A stretch of 64,000 nucleotides of DNA, from the NCBI GenBank assembly GCA_965242895.1, contig OZ251507.1, positions 1,178,001-1,242,000 on the forward strand, read 5' to 3'. Source of the stretch: CATQHL01 sp965242895 (GTDB lineage Bacteria; Actinomycetota; Acidimicrobiia; Acidimicrobiales; CATQHL01). The notes beneath the pieces are model-generated. The model worked only from the letters and a program-made list of their open reading frames with translations. It was not told the origin of the DNA and ran no database searches. The number at the start of each line of letters is the position of its first letter. Position 1 is the first letter of the stretch. Shown in pieces: positions 24,104-33,692 of this stretch. The position numbers and the translations under genes were made by a program.

Positions 24104-24805
24104 TTACTGAGGGAACAGGTAGATGATCGTGAAGATGAGAATCCACACGATGTCGACGAAGTGCCAATAAAGGCCGATGAGTTCAACCGACTCCGCTCGG
24201 TCGGGGCCGAGGCGGCCGCGCAGGTTCATCACCAACAAGGACATCAGCATGATGATGCCGATGCTCACGTGGGCGCCGTGGAAGCCGGTGAGGGTGTAGA
24301 ACGCCGAGCCGAAAATGTTGGTGGTATATCCCAGCCCGCTGCTGTAAAAGACAGTGAACTCGTACACCTGACCTGCCACGAAGGTGCCGCCCAACAAGGC
24401 GGTCGTAGTGATCCAAGTTCTAAAGCCCCGTTCGTTACCCCGCTTCATGGAGGACAGAGCCAGAACCATGGTCAACGAACTCAGCAGCAGCACGAACGAG
24501 CTGACGGACGTGAACGGAATGTCGAAAACGTCTAGGGGTCCGATTTCTCCAGCCGGAAGTCTGGACTTGGCGAACATGTAAGTGGAGATAAGAGCACCGA
24601 ACAGCAGACACTCTGAACCCAGGAACAACCACATCATGAGTTTGTTGTGGGAGAGGCCCGTGGTCGTCGGCGGGTGGTGGCTGGCCGCTCCAGTGGAAGG
24701 AGAGGAAGGGGAGGAAGTTTCGGAGACTTCGGCAGCCGAGCCAGCCTCCGCAGCCACAGCCACAGCCGCAGCCTCCGCCTGGGCAACCGTCGATGTCTCA
24801 GTCAT
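24104..24805 (-). CDS. ctaE: Cytochrome c oxidase subunit III
   Basis: About 233 residues from the ATG at 24805, which overlaps the end of ctaD by eight bases; a longer open frame inside ctaD is a shadow. A Ser/Ala/Glu-rich leader of 45 residues precedes five helices: LMMWLFLGSECLLFGALI, VSSFVLLLSSLTMVLAL, a third with FVAGQVYEF, TGFHGAHVSIGIIMLM, and YWHFVDIVWILIFTIIYL. The FHGAHV and WHFVDIVW motifs are diagnostic. It stabilises the catalytic subunit and guides proton uptake. Confidence 0.94.
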   Translation of the reverse strand: MTETSTVAQAEAAAVAVAAEAGSAAEVSETSSPSSPSTGAASHHPPTTTGLSHNKLMMWLFLGSECLLFGALISTYMFAKSRLPAGEIGPLDVFDIPFTSVSSFVLLLSSLTMVLALSSMKRGNERGFRTWITTTALLGGTFVAGQVYEFTVFYSSGLGYTTNIFGSAFYTLTGFHGAHVSIGIIMLMSLLVMNLRGRLGPDRAESVELIGLYWHFVDIVWILIFTIIYLFPQ

Positions 24806-26858
24806 CTGACTTCCCCGTGCTTGCTTCGCTTCCTTCCGAACTGCCGAGGGAAGCTTCCAGTTCTCGGATGCCGCCGTTCTCCGAAGAAGACGGCCCGCTG
24901 CCGTTGCCGGAAACCTCAAGTTCATGGTCTTCGGCGTGAGCCTCGGGGTCGTCGGGGGATTCCAGCACCCAGCCATAGAACGCTCCTATTACTACGAGCG
25001 CCCCCACGGCGGTGATCCACAAATTGAAGATCAGGCCGTAGGCAACTAAAGGCAGGCCGAGTGCCAAAACGATGGGCCAGTAGGACGGGGAAGGCAGGTG
25101 TATCCCCGTAGCGCTGCCGTCGTGAGCAATGTCTTCGGCTTTCGCACGGCGAACCACAGATCCTGTTTCGGTGATCTTCCACTTGCGGTGCCAGAACTCG
25201 TCCTGGCGGCTTACTTGGATTTCACTATCGAAATTGTGTATTGGCACTGGCGAAGCCGTCATCCACTCCAGACTGCGGGCGTCCCAGGGGTCGGGACCGA
25301 CTGGCAGACTCTTGCCGGAACGGTGGTCTCGGCGGCTGATGTAGATGTTGACGGCGAAGATCAGGAAACCGACGGCAGTAAGGAACGCTCCGGCTGTGGC
25401 CACTGCGTTCCACAAAGAAAACCCGGCTTCCCCCGAGTAGCTGTGAATGCGCCGTGACATGCCCTGCAAGCCCAGGATGTGCATGGGGCCGAAGGTGAGG
25501 TTGAAACCGGCCAGCAAGACCCAGAAACTGGCCTTGCCCCAGCGCTCGTTGAGTTTGTAACCAAAAACCTTGGGCCACCAGAAGTAGAACCCCGAGAGCA
25601 TGCCGAGAAGCGACCCGCCGAAAATTACATAGTGAAAGTGGGCGACGATGTAGAAAGTGTCAGTCTGCTGCGTGTCGGCAGGCGAAATTGCGTGAGTGAC
25701 GCCTGAGAGACCGCCGATGGTGAACATGGCCACTGCGCCTACAGAAAAGAGCATGGCGGTTGTGAACTGCAGTCTCCCACCCCACATCGTCGCCATCCAG
25801 TTGAGTATCTTCACCCCGGTCGGCACGGCTATGAACATCGTGGAAAGCGAAAAGGCCGCAACAGAAATCGGCCCCATGCCGGAAGTGAACATGTGGTGCG
25901 CCCAGACGCCCCAGCCCATGAAGCCGATGGCGATTCCGGAGAAAACCATGAACGGGTAACCAAAGAGAGGCTTGCGGCTGAACGTCGGAATGACCTCCGA
26001 CATGATCCCGAAAGCGGGAAGGATGAGTATGTACACCTCGGGGTGGCCGAAAATCCAGAACAGGTGCTGCCAGAGAAGCGGATCCGCCCCGGCGGCCACG
26101 TTGAAGAAGTTGGCGCCGAAGAGGCGGTCGAACATGAGCAGGAACAGAGCCACTGTGATCACCGGAATGGCAAAGAGCAGCAAGAACTGCACGATCAGCA
26201 GCATCCAGGAGAACACCGGCATTCGCCAGAGCGACATGCCGGGCGTGCGCATGTTGAGCACCGTCACTATCAGGTTGATTGCGCTCACTAGGGAGGCGAT
26301 GCCGGTTATCTGCAGCCCAAGGGCGTAGAAGTCCATCCCGTGGCTTGGTGAGAAGATCAGCCCGCTGTTCGGGGCGTAACCGAACCAACCTCCGTCGGGA
26401 GCGCCGCCGAGCAGCCAAGAGGTGTTCAAGAAGATGCCGCCGAAGAGGAAGCACCAGAAACTGAAAGCGTTGAGACGTGGAAAGGCGACGTCGCGGGCGC
26501 CGATCTGAAGGGGTAAAAAGTAGTTTGCGAAGGCGGCCGCTAGGGGCATGATCACTAGGAACACCATGGTCACGCCGTGCATTGTGAAGACTTGGTTATA
26601 GGCGTCCTCGCTCAATACGCTGCCGGCAGGGGCGGCGAGCTGCAGGCGGATGAGAAGAGCCTCAACGCCGCCGAACACTAAGAAGATCAGCGCCGAGGCG
26701 CCGTAAAGAATGCCTATGCGCTTGTGGTCGACGGTGAACAGCCAACTCTTCCAGCCGGTGTCGCCTTTGGGTCGGGCGAGCAGCCCCAGACTGGCAGAAG
26801 GACGAATCCTCGGCTCGCCAGCCGTGAGCTGAAGTTGAGGCTCGGAGGTAGTGGTCAT
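24798..26858 (-). CDS. ctaD: Cytochrome c oxidase subunit I with C-terminal extension
   Basis: 686 residues. Haem and copper ligands are intact: His94 in FTMHGVTM (low-spin haem), GHPEVY with the CuB His linked to Tyr, the CuB pair in WAHHMFTSG, and HFHYVIFG in helix ten. The proton channel includes GFMGWGVWAHH. Twelve helices fill about 40-535. After that comes ARSLEW, then a further domain with two extra helices (about 588-625) and an acidic Ser-rich tail. This extension resembles the small membrane subunit that actinobacterial oxidases fuse or encode separately. It follows ctaC by 55 bases in the operon. Confidence 0.96.
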   Translation of the reverse strand: MTTTSEPQLQLTAGEPRIRPSASLGLLARPKGDTGWKSWLFTVDHKRIGILYGASALIFLVFGGVEALLIRLQLAAPAGSVLSEDAYNQVFTMHGVTMVFLVIMPLAAAFANYFLPLQIGARDVAFPRLNAFSFWCFLFGGIFLNTSWLLGGAPDGGWFGYAPNSGLIFSPSHGMDFYALGLQITGIASLVSAINLIVTVLNMRTPGMSLWRMPVFSWMLLIVQFLLLFAIPVITVALFLLMFDRLFGANFFNVAAGADPLLWQHLFWIFGHPEVYILILPAFGIMSEVIPTFSRKPLFGYPFMVFSGIAIGFMGWGVWAHHMFTSGMGPISVAAFSLSTMFIAVPTGVKILNWMATMWGGRLQFTTAMLFSVGAVAMFTIGGLSGVTHAISPADTQQTDTFYIVAHFHYVIFGGSLLGMLSGFYFWWPKVFGYKLNERWGKASFWVLLAGFNLTFGPMHILGLQGMSRRIHSYSGEAGFSLWNAVATAGAFLTAVGFLIFAVNIYISRRDHRSGKSLPVGPDPWDARSLEWMTASPVPIHNFDSEIQVSRQDEFWHRKWKITETGSVVRRAKAEDIAHDGSATGIHLPSPSYWPIVLALGLPLVAYGLIFNLWITAVGALVVIGAFYGWVLESPDDPEAHAEDHELEVSGNGSGPSSSENGGIRELEASLGSSEGSEASTGKSDD

Positions 26859-26913
26859 TGCTCTGGAAGCTCCGATCCCTTGGTGCTCGACTTATTTGTG
26901 ATTCGCATTGCTC

Positions 26914-28260
26914 CTACTTCAATGCTGCCAGGTAATCGATCAAATCGTTGACCTCTGCGTCGCTGAGCCCGGGGAAGGCAGGCATGCCCAGACCGTCGTC
27001 GGGTCTGTTCGCCTTGCGATCCGGAGCGTTGCGAATCCAGGCATCCAACTCGCCGCGGTTGAGCTTCCCCACCTCGGATAGCCGCGTGTACGGCAAGTAC
27101 TTGCCGCGATTCTCGTAGAGGTCGAATATGGAACCTGCGAACGAAGTCCGGCTGGCGAAGTGAGTCAGATTCGGAGCTGCGCCCGACACCAGTGAGGTTG
27201 TGATTTGGTTGCCTGCCGCGTAGATGCTGGTGTCGTCGGTCAAACCGTCCAGGTTGGTGTCGCTCACGCCGTTGACCACGTGGCAGTTGGCGCAGTTGGC
27301 CAGGAAGATTTGCTGTCCTTCGTATCCCTCCTCTTCCGGAGCAAGCAGCGGAGCGGAGCGCATCTGCGCCTCGCGCCAAACTTCCCACTCTTCGGGTTCC
27401 AAGGCGATGGTGTACATCCGCATGTAGGCATGCGAAAGGCCGCAGAACTCGGTGCATTGACCGCCGTAACGGCCAGGACTGTCGGCTTCCAGCACCCAGG
27501 GATGCATCGAACCGGGCACGGCGTCTCGCTTCCCATTGAGGCGCGGGATCCAGAAGGAGTGGATCACATCGCGAGAGGTGATCTCGAGGGGGACTTGCTG
27601 GCCGACCGGGATGACCAACTCGTTGGCGGTAACGATGTCTGGCGGAGTGGAAGTGTTGCCGTCGAGGTGGTAATGAAACTCCCACCACCACTGCTGACCG
27701 ACGACGGTGACGCGCATGTCGTCTGGGGCGGCGGACACTTCTTCCAACTTGAAAAGCGTAGTCAGGGTGAAGACGGAGATGACGGCCAGGATGATCGTGG
27801 GGATGATGGTCCAGGCCAACTCCAGCCGGAGGTTTCCGTGAACCTGCTCGGGGTAGTCCTCGTCTGACTCCTCGGGGTCGTGCTCTTCGACGGATTCGCG
27901 CTCGTCGACCTCTTCGACGGAAGAGATCGCCGCAGAACGGCGGCGCACTCGGTAGCGGATGACCAAGTAGATCAGCATCCCTTGCACCAGGAAGAAGACC
28001 GCAATTGCCACGCCCAAGACAGGGAAGAAAAGGCTGTTGATCTCTGCTGCGTCCGGCCCGGCGGCGGTAAGCGTGTCCAGCGGATGCTCGCGGGCGCAGC
28101 CAGCTGCAGTCAGCGCCAGCGCAGCCGCCAAAGCCGAGATGAGCACACGTCGGGCGAAGCGGCGGCGGGAAGAGTTTCTGCTGGAATTCGCTGGCGAACA
28201 GGGGGTGTGCAGCGGGGAAAAGGGACGGCGGCGGTCTGCTCGGTTCAAGCGTTCATCCAT
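26914..28260 (-). CDS. ctaC: Cytochrome c oxidase subunit II fused to cytochrome c
   Basis: 448 residues from the ATG at 28260, which shares a base with the TGA of the preceding gene (TGATG). A basic leader and a lipobox-like LTAAGC suggest lipid anchoring. Two membrane helices (about 75-98 and 148-168) precede the cupredoxin domain with the CuA ligands in HSFWIP and CTEFCGLSHAYM. From about 335 follows a class I cytochrome c: haem motif CANCH and axial Met in GMPAFPG. The fusion marks a caa3-type oxidase that receives electrons through its own cytochrome. Confidence 0.95.
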   Translation of the reverse strand: MDERLNRADRRRPFSPLHTPCSPANSSRNSSRRRFARRVLISALAAALALTAAGCAREHPLDTLTAAGPDAAEINSLFFPVLGVAIAVFFLVQGMLIYLVIRYRVRRRSAAISSVEEVDERESVEEHDPEESDEDYPEQVHGNLRLELAWTIIPTIILAVISVFTLTTLFKLEEVSAAPDDMRVTVVGQQWWWEFHYHLDGNTSTPPDIVTANELVIPVGQQVPLEITSRDVIHSFWIPRLNGKRDAVPGSMHPWVLEADSPGRYGGQCTEFCGLSHAYMRMYTIALEPEEWEVWREAQMRSAPLLAPEEEGYEGQQIFLANCANCHVVNGVSDTNLDGLTDDTSIYAAGNQITTSLVSGAAPNLTHFASRTSFAGSIFDLYENRGKYLPYTRLSEVGKLNRGELDAWIRNAPDRKANRPDDGLGMPAFPGLSDAEVNDLIDYLAALK

Positions 28261-29165
28261 CACTCGGAGCGCTCGAGGTGCTCGGAGCGCTCGGGCAGAT
28301 CGGGCATCTCGAGGGGCTCAGGCATCCCCACAACTTCTGCCGATTCCTCGACTTGATCAACGGAGTGATCGTCTTCGCCCTCATGCCCGCCGTGTTCAGC
28401 AGGGCCGACTGCGGCTGCGACTATCCCGGCAGCCACCACGGCGGCTGCCCCCAGCGCCAGAACTCCTGCTATGGCTGACTTGCCTATCTTCGGACGGGCG
28501 ACAAACAGAACGGCGAAAGCAAGAATCACCGCTGAGACGCCCGCTGCAATCCAAACAGCGCTGAACTCGCTCACAGCGAGCAGCACACGAGAACCTCCCA
28601 AGACCAGCACCGCAATACCCGCCGCTGCGAGCACCGGAATCTCGATCGGCTGCATGATCCGATTCCTCAGCTCGCGGTTCGACGCAGCGTCGCCCGTGGC
28701 TCTGTCTGCCCAGGCGGAGGCCATCCACTCGAAAATCACAACCCCAAGCAGTATCAAGCCGACCACAAAGATCGCAGAGTGGATGACCAGACCGATCACC
28801 GTCACGGCAACAGCGAACGCTCCGACCACTGGCCAGAAACTGTGCTGGGGCGGCGCCTGGGTTGAAGGAATTTTGCCGTCGGGGGCGAGTTCGCCCACCG
28901 AAGAAGCATCAGCGTCTCTGAAAGCCACCAAGAGGCACGCCAGCCCGCCGGCGGTGATAGCCGCAAACACCAGGATCACGTATCCCGTGTGTTCACCCAC
29001 GCCACCCTGCCAGCCCAGGCTGAACACTCCCTTCCAGGACGAACGATCCACTATGCCCAGATAGTCGGGGGCTGACGGATCCCCGGTCGCTACGCCGTAG
29101 ACGACAGCACCCACCACAGCCAGGACGGCCAGACCGAAGAAGAGCTTGAAACCGGGCGTCAGCAC
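28260..29165 (-). CDS. Polytopic membrane protein of the oxidase operon, function unknown
   Basis: A 301-residue protein with about seven hydrophobic segments, the first at residues 8-25, another after GVGEHTGYVILVFAAITAGG. A central hydrophilic stretch contains ELRNRIMQPIEIPV, and the C terminus is acidic with several His. Start is GTG at 29165. It overlaps ctaC by one base, so it is co-translated with subunit II and probably serves assembly or structure of the oxidase. I recognise no family with a known function. Confidence 0.7.
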   Translation of the reverse strand: MLTPGFKLFFGLAVLAVVGAVVYGVATGDPSAPDYLGIVDRSSWKGVFSLGWQGGVGEHTGYVILVFAAITAGGLACLLVAFRDADASSVGELAPDGKIPSTQAPPQHSFWPVVGAFAVAVTVIGLVIHSAIFVVGLILLGVVIFEWMASAWADRATGDAASNRELRNRIMQPIEIPVLAAAGIAVLVLGGSRVLLAVSEFSAVWIAAGVSAVILAFAVLFVARPKIGKSAIAGVLALGAAAVVAAGIVAAAVGPAEHGGHEGEDDHSVDQVEESAEVVGMPEPLEMPDLPERSEHLERSE

Positions 29166-29213
29166 CTTTCCGCTCCGGCAGCGATAGGCGGATTCGACGT
29201 CTTCATTGAGCGT

Positions 29214-29840
29214 TCACTTCGGCACGTAGACGGCAAGCCAGATGACCCAAAACACGAAGACCATCACATACCAGAAAAGAGCCGCCGCCGACATTCCGTC
29301 GACATGGACGCTGGGCTGAGGACTGGCCAGAACACGCACGGCCATAATAAAAAGAAAGACGAGCGCGACGACGAGAAAGACTAAGTGGCTTCCGGTGACG
29401 ACGTAGATGAGCGGCGCAACCACCGAGCCGCCGTCTATCTCTAACCCCACTTGCCTGTAATAAAAGACCATTGCGTTGATCACCGCCGCCCCGAAAAGGC
29501 CGGTAATCAACAGTGCGATCAAGGTGTGGCGGCGGTCGCCCGCGACGCTGGAATGTACGGCCCACTGCATTGTCACGACGCTCAAGAGCAGTGTCCAAGC
29601 GATGACCGTCGGGGAGGTCAGGGGCATATCGACCCCGCCCGGTATCCAGGATTCTCCTGGATTCCGAGCACGGAAGTCGCTTCGTTCTGAAAGGTAGATG
29701 CCGATCAATGCGCCGAAATACATGAGCACGCCTCCGGCGGCGAAACCTGTTCCTACCTGCAGGGTGCGGCGCCGCGGCGCTACGGAGACCGGAGCGTTCT
29801 CGGGCAAGGAGGGGGGCGCTGCGGCGGTGGATGCGGTCAT
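29214..29840 (-). CDS. CoxIII-like membrane protein
   Basis: A 208-residue protein with five helices and the outline of oxidase subunit III: GVLMYFGALIGIYLSER, PTVIAWTLLLSVVTMQWAV, IALLITGLFGAAVINAM, VVTGSHLVFLVVALVF and ALFWYVMVFVFWVIWLAVYV. The GSHLV segment corresponds to FHGAHV of the true subunit III at 24104-24805, but other signature residues differ. Its ATG overlaps the stop of the CoxI-like gene (ATGA), so these two divergent paralogues probably form a pair. Confidence 0.8.
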   Translation of the reverse strand: MTASTAAAPPSLPENAPVSVAPRRRTLQVGTGFAAGGVLMYFGALIGIYLSERSDFRARNPGESWIPGGVDMPLTSPTVIAWTLLLSVVTMQWAVHSSVAGDRRHTLIALLITGLFGAAVINAMVFYYRQVGLEIDGGSVVAPLIYVVTGSHLVFLVVALVFLFIMAVRVLASPQPSVHVDGMSAAALFWYVMVFVFWVIWLAVYVPK

Positions 29841-31579
29841 GGCTGAGAAACCTCAGAAGAACCAGAATCACCCTCCAACGCAGCGCCTTCGTCCGGAGGC
29901 GAGTCAAGAGGCGAGTCCAACAGAGGAGCAGAGGAGCGCACCACGGGCGCAGAGGCGAAGTTGCTGAGGGGTGGAGGCGAGGAGACTGACCACTCCAGAG
30001 TGTGCGCCGACCAAGGGTTGGCGTGCGTTTGAGCGCCGCGGATGACCGCAACGGTCGCTAGAAGCACTGCAAGCAAAATCATCCCAACGATCAGGAGCAC
30101 CAGAGCAGTGGATGCGCTTGTAATCATGCTGACTCCCTGGGCGACTGCGGAAGTTGACTCGCGGCCTGGGAGTTCCGGCTGACCGGAGAAGCCGGCAACA
30201 AGACCCACTATCCCCAGCCCCAAACCGCCAATGAGCAGGATCGGGGGAGCGGCAAACCCTGCCGGGCGCAGCAGCGACTTCCCGAATAATTTTGGGGCCC
30301 AGTAGAAAAGCCCGGCAAAAGCTGCGGTAACAGCCGTCACCAAGACCAAGTCCATCAGCGCTCCTCCGGCTGCACTGCCCCGCAGATCATCTAGCGGCGC
30401 CAAGGCGGAATCAAGATCGGACTGCCAGGATGCATTGTCGGAGTCGAAACTTCGCAAGAAACCGACAGCTCCGCCCAAGACACGAATCAACGCAACAGCA
30501 GCAGAAGCGAGCATCAGGAACGCAGCGGCGACGGCCAGCGCCAAGTGGGCAGTCGGGGAAGGGAGTTTCGAAGCGCGGCGGAGGTTGGACAGCAGCGTGA
30601 GCAGCAGAGACACCAAGAGCAGAACCAAGAGGATCCCGCCTACTACGTAGATGGGAGTGGTGTCTGCCGTAGGGCTGAAGAAACTCTGCAGCTCGGCGCC
30701 GAAACAGAAAGCGCCGATCAGTCCTAGCTGCACCAGCACAAGACCGCGGTTGCGGAGAGAAACGCCGAAAGCAAGCGGAACGAGCTCAACGATCACCCCT
30801 AACGCTGGAATCAGGAACGCAAAAATCTGCGGCTGTTCAAAGACCCACGCAACTTGTTCGTAAAGGTTCTCTCCGACGCCGTAGCGAGCCGCAGATACGC
30901 CCCGAAGATCGACCCACATCACCACAAGATTGGCGAGCAGCACCGGGAGGGTCAACAACCAAACGGCTCCCGCCACCAACATCGACCAAGTGAACATCGG
31001 GACCTGTGTGAGCCGCATCCCCTCGGCTCTCTGAGTGAGGATCGTGGTCAGCAACACCACGACGGCGACCAACAACGCCAAGACGACCATGGCAAAAGCC
31101 AGAAGCGACAACTCCACGGAACGCTGCGCCCCGCCCAGCGCCAAGCCCCCGTCGATGCCCCAGGACGCAATGATGATGACACCGCCTAGGAGCCACAGCC
31201 AGAACGCCATCGAGCCGGCACGCGGAAAAGCCGACGAAGACGCCCCCACCTGCAGAGGCACTAAATAGGTGGCCAAGCCTATGAAGAGAGGCACCGCAAA
31301 CAAGAAGACCATCCCGACTCGGTAAAGCGAAAAGACCTGCCAATAGGACTCCACCCCGAGGAATACGTTGATGTTCGGAGTTTGAGTGCTCTCGAGGTTC
31401 AGCAGCAGTCCGCAGACCAAGCTGAAGCATCCGAACAGCAACGACGCAATCAGCCACATGCGCCCGATCGTTTTGTGATCCCCGCTCGACAACAAGCCGG
31501 CCAAGCCGCGCTGAGCAGCGGCGGGGGCAGCCGGCGGCGGGGCTGAATCTGCTGTCTCGGATCTCTCCAGTGTGGTCAT
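29837..31579 (-). CDS. CoxI-like protein lacking all haem and copper ligands
   Basis: About 580 residues from the ATG at 31579, with twelve or more helices and clear colinear similarity to subunit I: SSGDHKTIGRMW at the start, YLVPLQVGASSSAFPRAGSMAFW in the region after helix two, FYWAPKLFGKSL after helix ten, and PWSAHTLEWSVSSPPP at the end. Yet each ligand is replaced: Tyr at the helix-two His, FEQPQIF for the GHPEVY motif, FGAEL for AHH, and no HFH. It cannot bind haem or CuB in the usual way. Being encoded between ctaB and the true subunits, it may be a structural or assembly component. Confidence 0.85.
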   Translation of the reverse strand: MTTLERSETADSAPPPAAPAAAQRGLAGLLSSGDHKTIGRMWLIASLLFGCFSLVCGLLLNLESTQTPNINVFLGVESYWQVFSLYRVGMVFLFAVPLFIGLATYLVPLQVGASSSAFPRAGSMAFWLWLLGGVIIIASWGIDGGLALGGAQRSVELSLLAFAMVVLALLVAVVVLLTTILTQRAEGMRLTQVPMFTWSMLVAGAVWLLTLPVLLANLVVMWVDLRGVSAARYGVGENLYEQVAWVFEQPQIFAFLIPALGVIVELVPLAFGVSLRNRGLVLVQLGLIGAFCFGAELQSFFSPTADTTPIYVVGGILLVLLLVSLLLTLLSNLRRASKLPSPTAHLALAVAAAFLMLASAAVALIRVLGGAVGFLRSFDSDNASWQSDLDSALAPLDDLRGSAAGGALMDLVLVTAVTAAFAGLFYWAPKLFGKSLLRPAGFAAPPILLIGGLGLGIVGLVAGFSGQPELPGRESTSAVAQGVSMITSASTALVLLIVGMILLAVLLATVAVIRGAQTHANPWSAHTLEWSVSSPPPLSNFASAPVVRSSAPLLDSPLDSPPDEGAALEGDSGSSEVSQP

Positions 31580-31722
31580 AGGCAACAAAGTGATCTAGCG
31601 ATTGGTTGACGGAGCGAAGGGAAAACGCCTGCCGAAGTGGAACGGGCAGTGCCGGCGGCACCGGTGATGGATTTTATCGGCTCAAAGGGGAGCGACTGCA
31701 AATTGTGCATCCAGCCGGCCTT

Positions 31723-32640
31723 CTAGACGAGCTGATCCAGCGCAATGGCGCCAAAGAGCACCACTACATAGGTAATCGACCAGCGGAAAAGAACCATGGC
31801 GGATTCAGACGTTGCTTTGAATAACAGACGAATGGACAAAGCCACGAAAACTGCCCCTGCCGCCAGTGAGACGGCCAAGTAGAGCACACCCATGTCGGCG
31901 GCGTATCCGAACGCCGCGCTCAGTCCCCAGAGCAAGAGCGTGTAGATCAAAATTCGGATGGACACGACCCTGAGAGGCACCACCGACGGCAGCATCGGCA
32001 CACCTGCTTTCGAATAGTCGTCGCGGTAACGAACTGCCAGAGCCCAGAAATGCGGCGGCGTCCAGACGAAAATGAGGGCGAACAAAAGAACGGGCGGCCA
32101 AGCCAGGGAACCGGTAACGGCTGCCCAACCGACCAGAACCGGCACGGCGCCCGCGGCGCCGCCGATGACGATGTTGGATTCAGAGCGGCGCTTCAGCCAG
32201 AGGCTGTAGACGAAAACGTAGAAAAGAGTGGCGCTGACCGCCAAAGCGGCGCTGAGGAAGTTCACAAAGAACATCAGCCACACGAAGGCGGTTACCTCCA
32301 AGGCGACAGCGAAGGTCAAGGCAGCCCGCGGAGCGATTTCACCGGTCACCAGCGGGCGATTGCGGGTTCTCTGCATGACGCTGTCGATGTCACGGTCGAT
32401 GACCATGTTGATGGCGTTGGCGCCGCCGGCGGCCAGCACCCCGCCGACCACGGTTGCGACAATCAACCAAACGGAAGGCAGGCGGCCCGCGGCGACGATC
32501 ATGGTAGGAACTGTCGTCACGACCAAGAGCTCGACGATGCGCGGTTTCGTCAGGGAAAGATAGGCGCGCGCTTTCGAACGCACCTTGGCGCGAACTTTGG
32601 TCTCCCGCATCGCAACAATCGTACGACTCATCCAGCCCAC
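31723..32640 (-). CDS. ctaB: Protohaem IX farnesyltransferase (haem O synthase)
   Basis: 305 residues, nine helices of the UbiA prenyltransferase superfamily. The first Asp-rich motif appears in NMVIDRDIDSVMQRTRNRPL and the second region in YRDDYSKAGVPMLP; TKPRIVELL is the usual start. It attaches a farnesyl tail to haem B, yielding haem O for conversion to haem A by the divergent ctaA product. GTG at 32640 or ATG at 32631 may start translation. It heads the minus-strand oxidase operon, 143 bases before the CoxI-like gene. Confidence 0.94.
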   Translation of the reverse strand: MGWMSRTIVAMRETKVRAKVRSKARAYLSLTKPRIVELLVVTTVPTMIVAAGRLPSVWLIVATVVGGVLAAGGANAINMVIDRDIDSVMQRTRNRPLVTGEIAPRAALTFAVALEVTAFVWLMFFVNFLSAALAVSATLFYVFVYSLWLKRRSESNIVIGGAAGAVPVLVGWAAVTGSLAWPPVLLFALIFVWTPPHFWALAVRYRDDYSKAGVPMLPSVVPLRVVSIRILIYTLLLWGLSAAFGYAADMGVLYLAVSLAAGAVFVALSIRLLFKATSESAMVLFRWSITYVVVLFGAIALDQLV

Positions 32641-32680
32641 TTGCCCACCATAGAGAAAACCGATTGACTACAGGCTGCTT

Positions 32681-33679
32681 ATGCTGCCGGAAATGGCAAA
32701 AACCCGAACTGCACGCTTCCGCGTAACTCCCGATGCCTACCGTCGCATCACGCTGGCCACCCTCTGGTCGTTGGCGGTGATCATCATCACCGGAAGCGCG
32801 GTCAGGTTGACAGGATCAGGGCTGGGGTGCTCGGACTGGCCGAACTGCAAAGAAGGCCAATTCGTGGCGAGCCTGGATTATCACGAGCTGGTGGAGTTTG
32901 TAAACAGGGTCATAACAGGCTTGGTTTCAGCGGCGGTCATCTTGGCGGTTCTGGGATCACTTATACGCAGACCCAGACGACGAGACCTCACCTGGTGGTC
33001 GTTCGGGCTCGTCCTGGGAGTGGCTGTCCAAGTAGGACTGGGCGCTCTGGTGGTCTTGAGACACCTTTCCCCGCAGCTGGTCATGTCTCACTTCTTGGTC
33101 TCGATGGTGCTCATAGCTAACGCCGTGATTTTGCATCAACTGGCCAAGAAGCCGGATTCTCACTACAGGAATCTGAGCGGGCATCAAAGTGCAGCTCCCT
33201 GGCTCAGGCACGTCTCCAAGTCGTTGGTGGCCGCATCGGCAGTTGCCGTCGTCACCGGAACGCTGCTCACTGGCGCCGGGCCGCACGGAGGAGACGAGGA
33301 GGTCGTTCGGTTCTCCCTGCACATCCCCACGCTTGCTCGCTACCACGGCGCTGCCATGATCCTCACTTTCTCATTGGCGCTCGTCGTCTGGGCTTTCACC
33401 GAGCGCGGGCAGGGCAGTTGGAGAAAGCGAGAGCCCGACGCAGCAGCAGGCACAGCGCGGCGAGTTCTGCTGGTTTTGGCGATACAGACCTTCGTGGGAT
33501 ACACGCAGTACTTCACCGGCGTCCCGGCGCTCCTCGTGGGCATACACATTGCGGGCGCCGTGGCGCTATGGACGTTCGTGCTCCAACTCCACCTGTATGT
33601 CCACGACAAAGAAAACAAAGAAACTGACCATTCCTCGGGCGAACCCTCCTCAGACAAACTCGTAGGGTCATTAGCATGA
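32681..33679 (+). CDS. ctaA: Haem A synthase
   Basis: 332 residues with eight helices in two four-helix halves. The extracellular Cys pair lies in GCSDWPNC, and haem-binding histidines appear in LDYHELVEFVNR, VMSHFLVS, ARYHGAAM and VGIHIAGA. It oxidises haem O to haem A. The gene diverges from ctaB with a 40-base gap, so the two haem-modifying genes may share a control region. ATG codons at 32681 and 32693 are possible starts. A polar 25-residue tail follows the last helix. Confidence 0.94.
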   Translation: MLPEMAKTRTARFRVTPDAYRRITLATLWSLAVIIITGSAVRLTGSGLGCSDWPNCKEGQFVASLDYHELVEFVNRVITGLVSAAVILAVLGSLIRRPRRRDLTWWSFGLVLGVAVQVGLGALVVLRHLSPQLVMSHFLVSMVLIANAVILHQLAKKPDSHYRNLSGHQSAAPWLRHVSKSLVAASAVAVVTGTLLTGAGPHGGDEEVVRFSLHIPTLARYHGAAMILTFSLALVVWAFTERGQGSWRKREPDAAAGTARRVLLVLAIQTFVGYTQYFTGVPALLVGIHIAGAVALWTFVLQLHLYVHDKENKETDHSSGEPSSDKLVGSLA

Positions 33680-33692
33680 TCACGGCATCGTC

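Noticed and set aside
30837..31661. 274-codon minus-strand frame overlapping the CoxI-like gene
   Set aside because: Composition is Arg/Gly/Ser-rich without helices; the CoxI-like frame covers the same region with coherent membrane segments.
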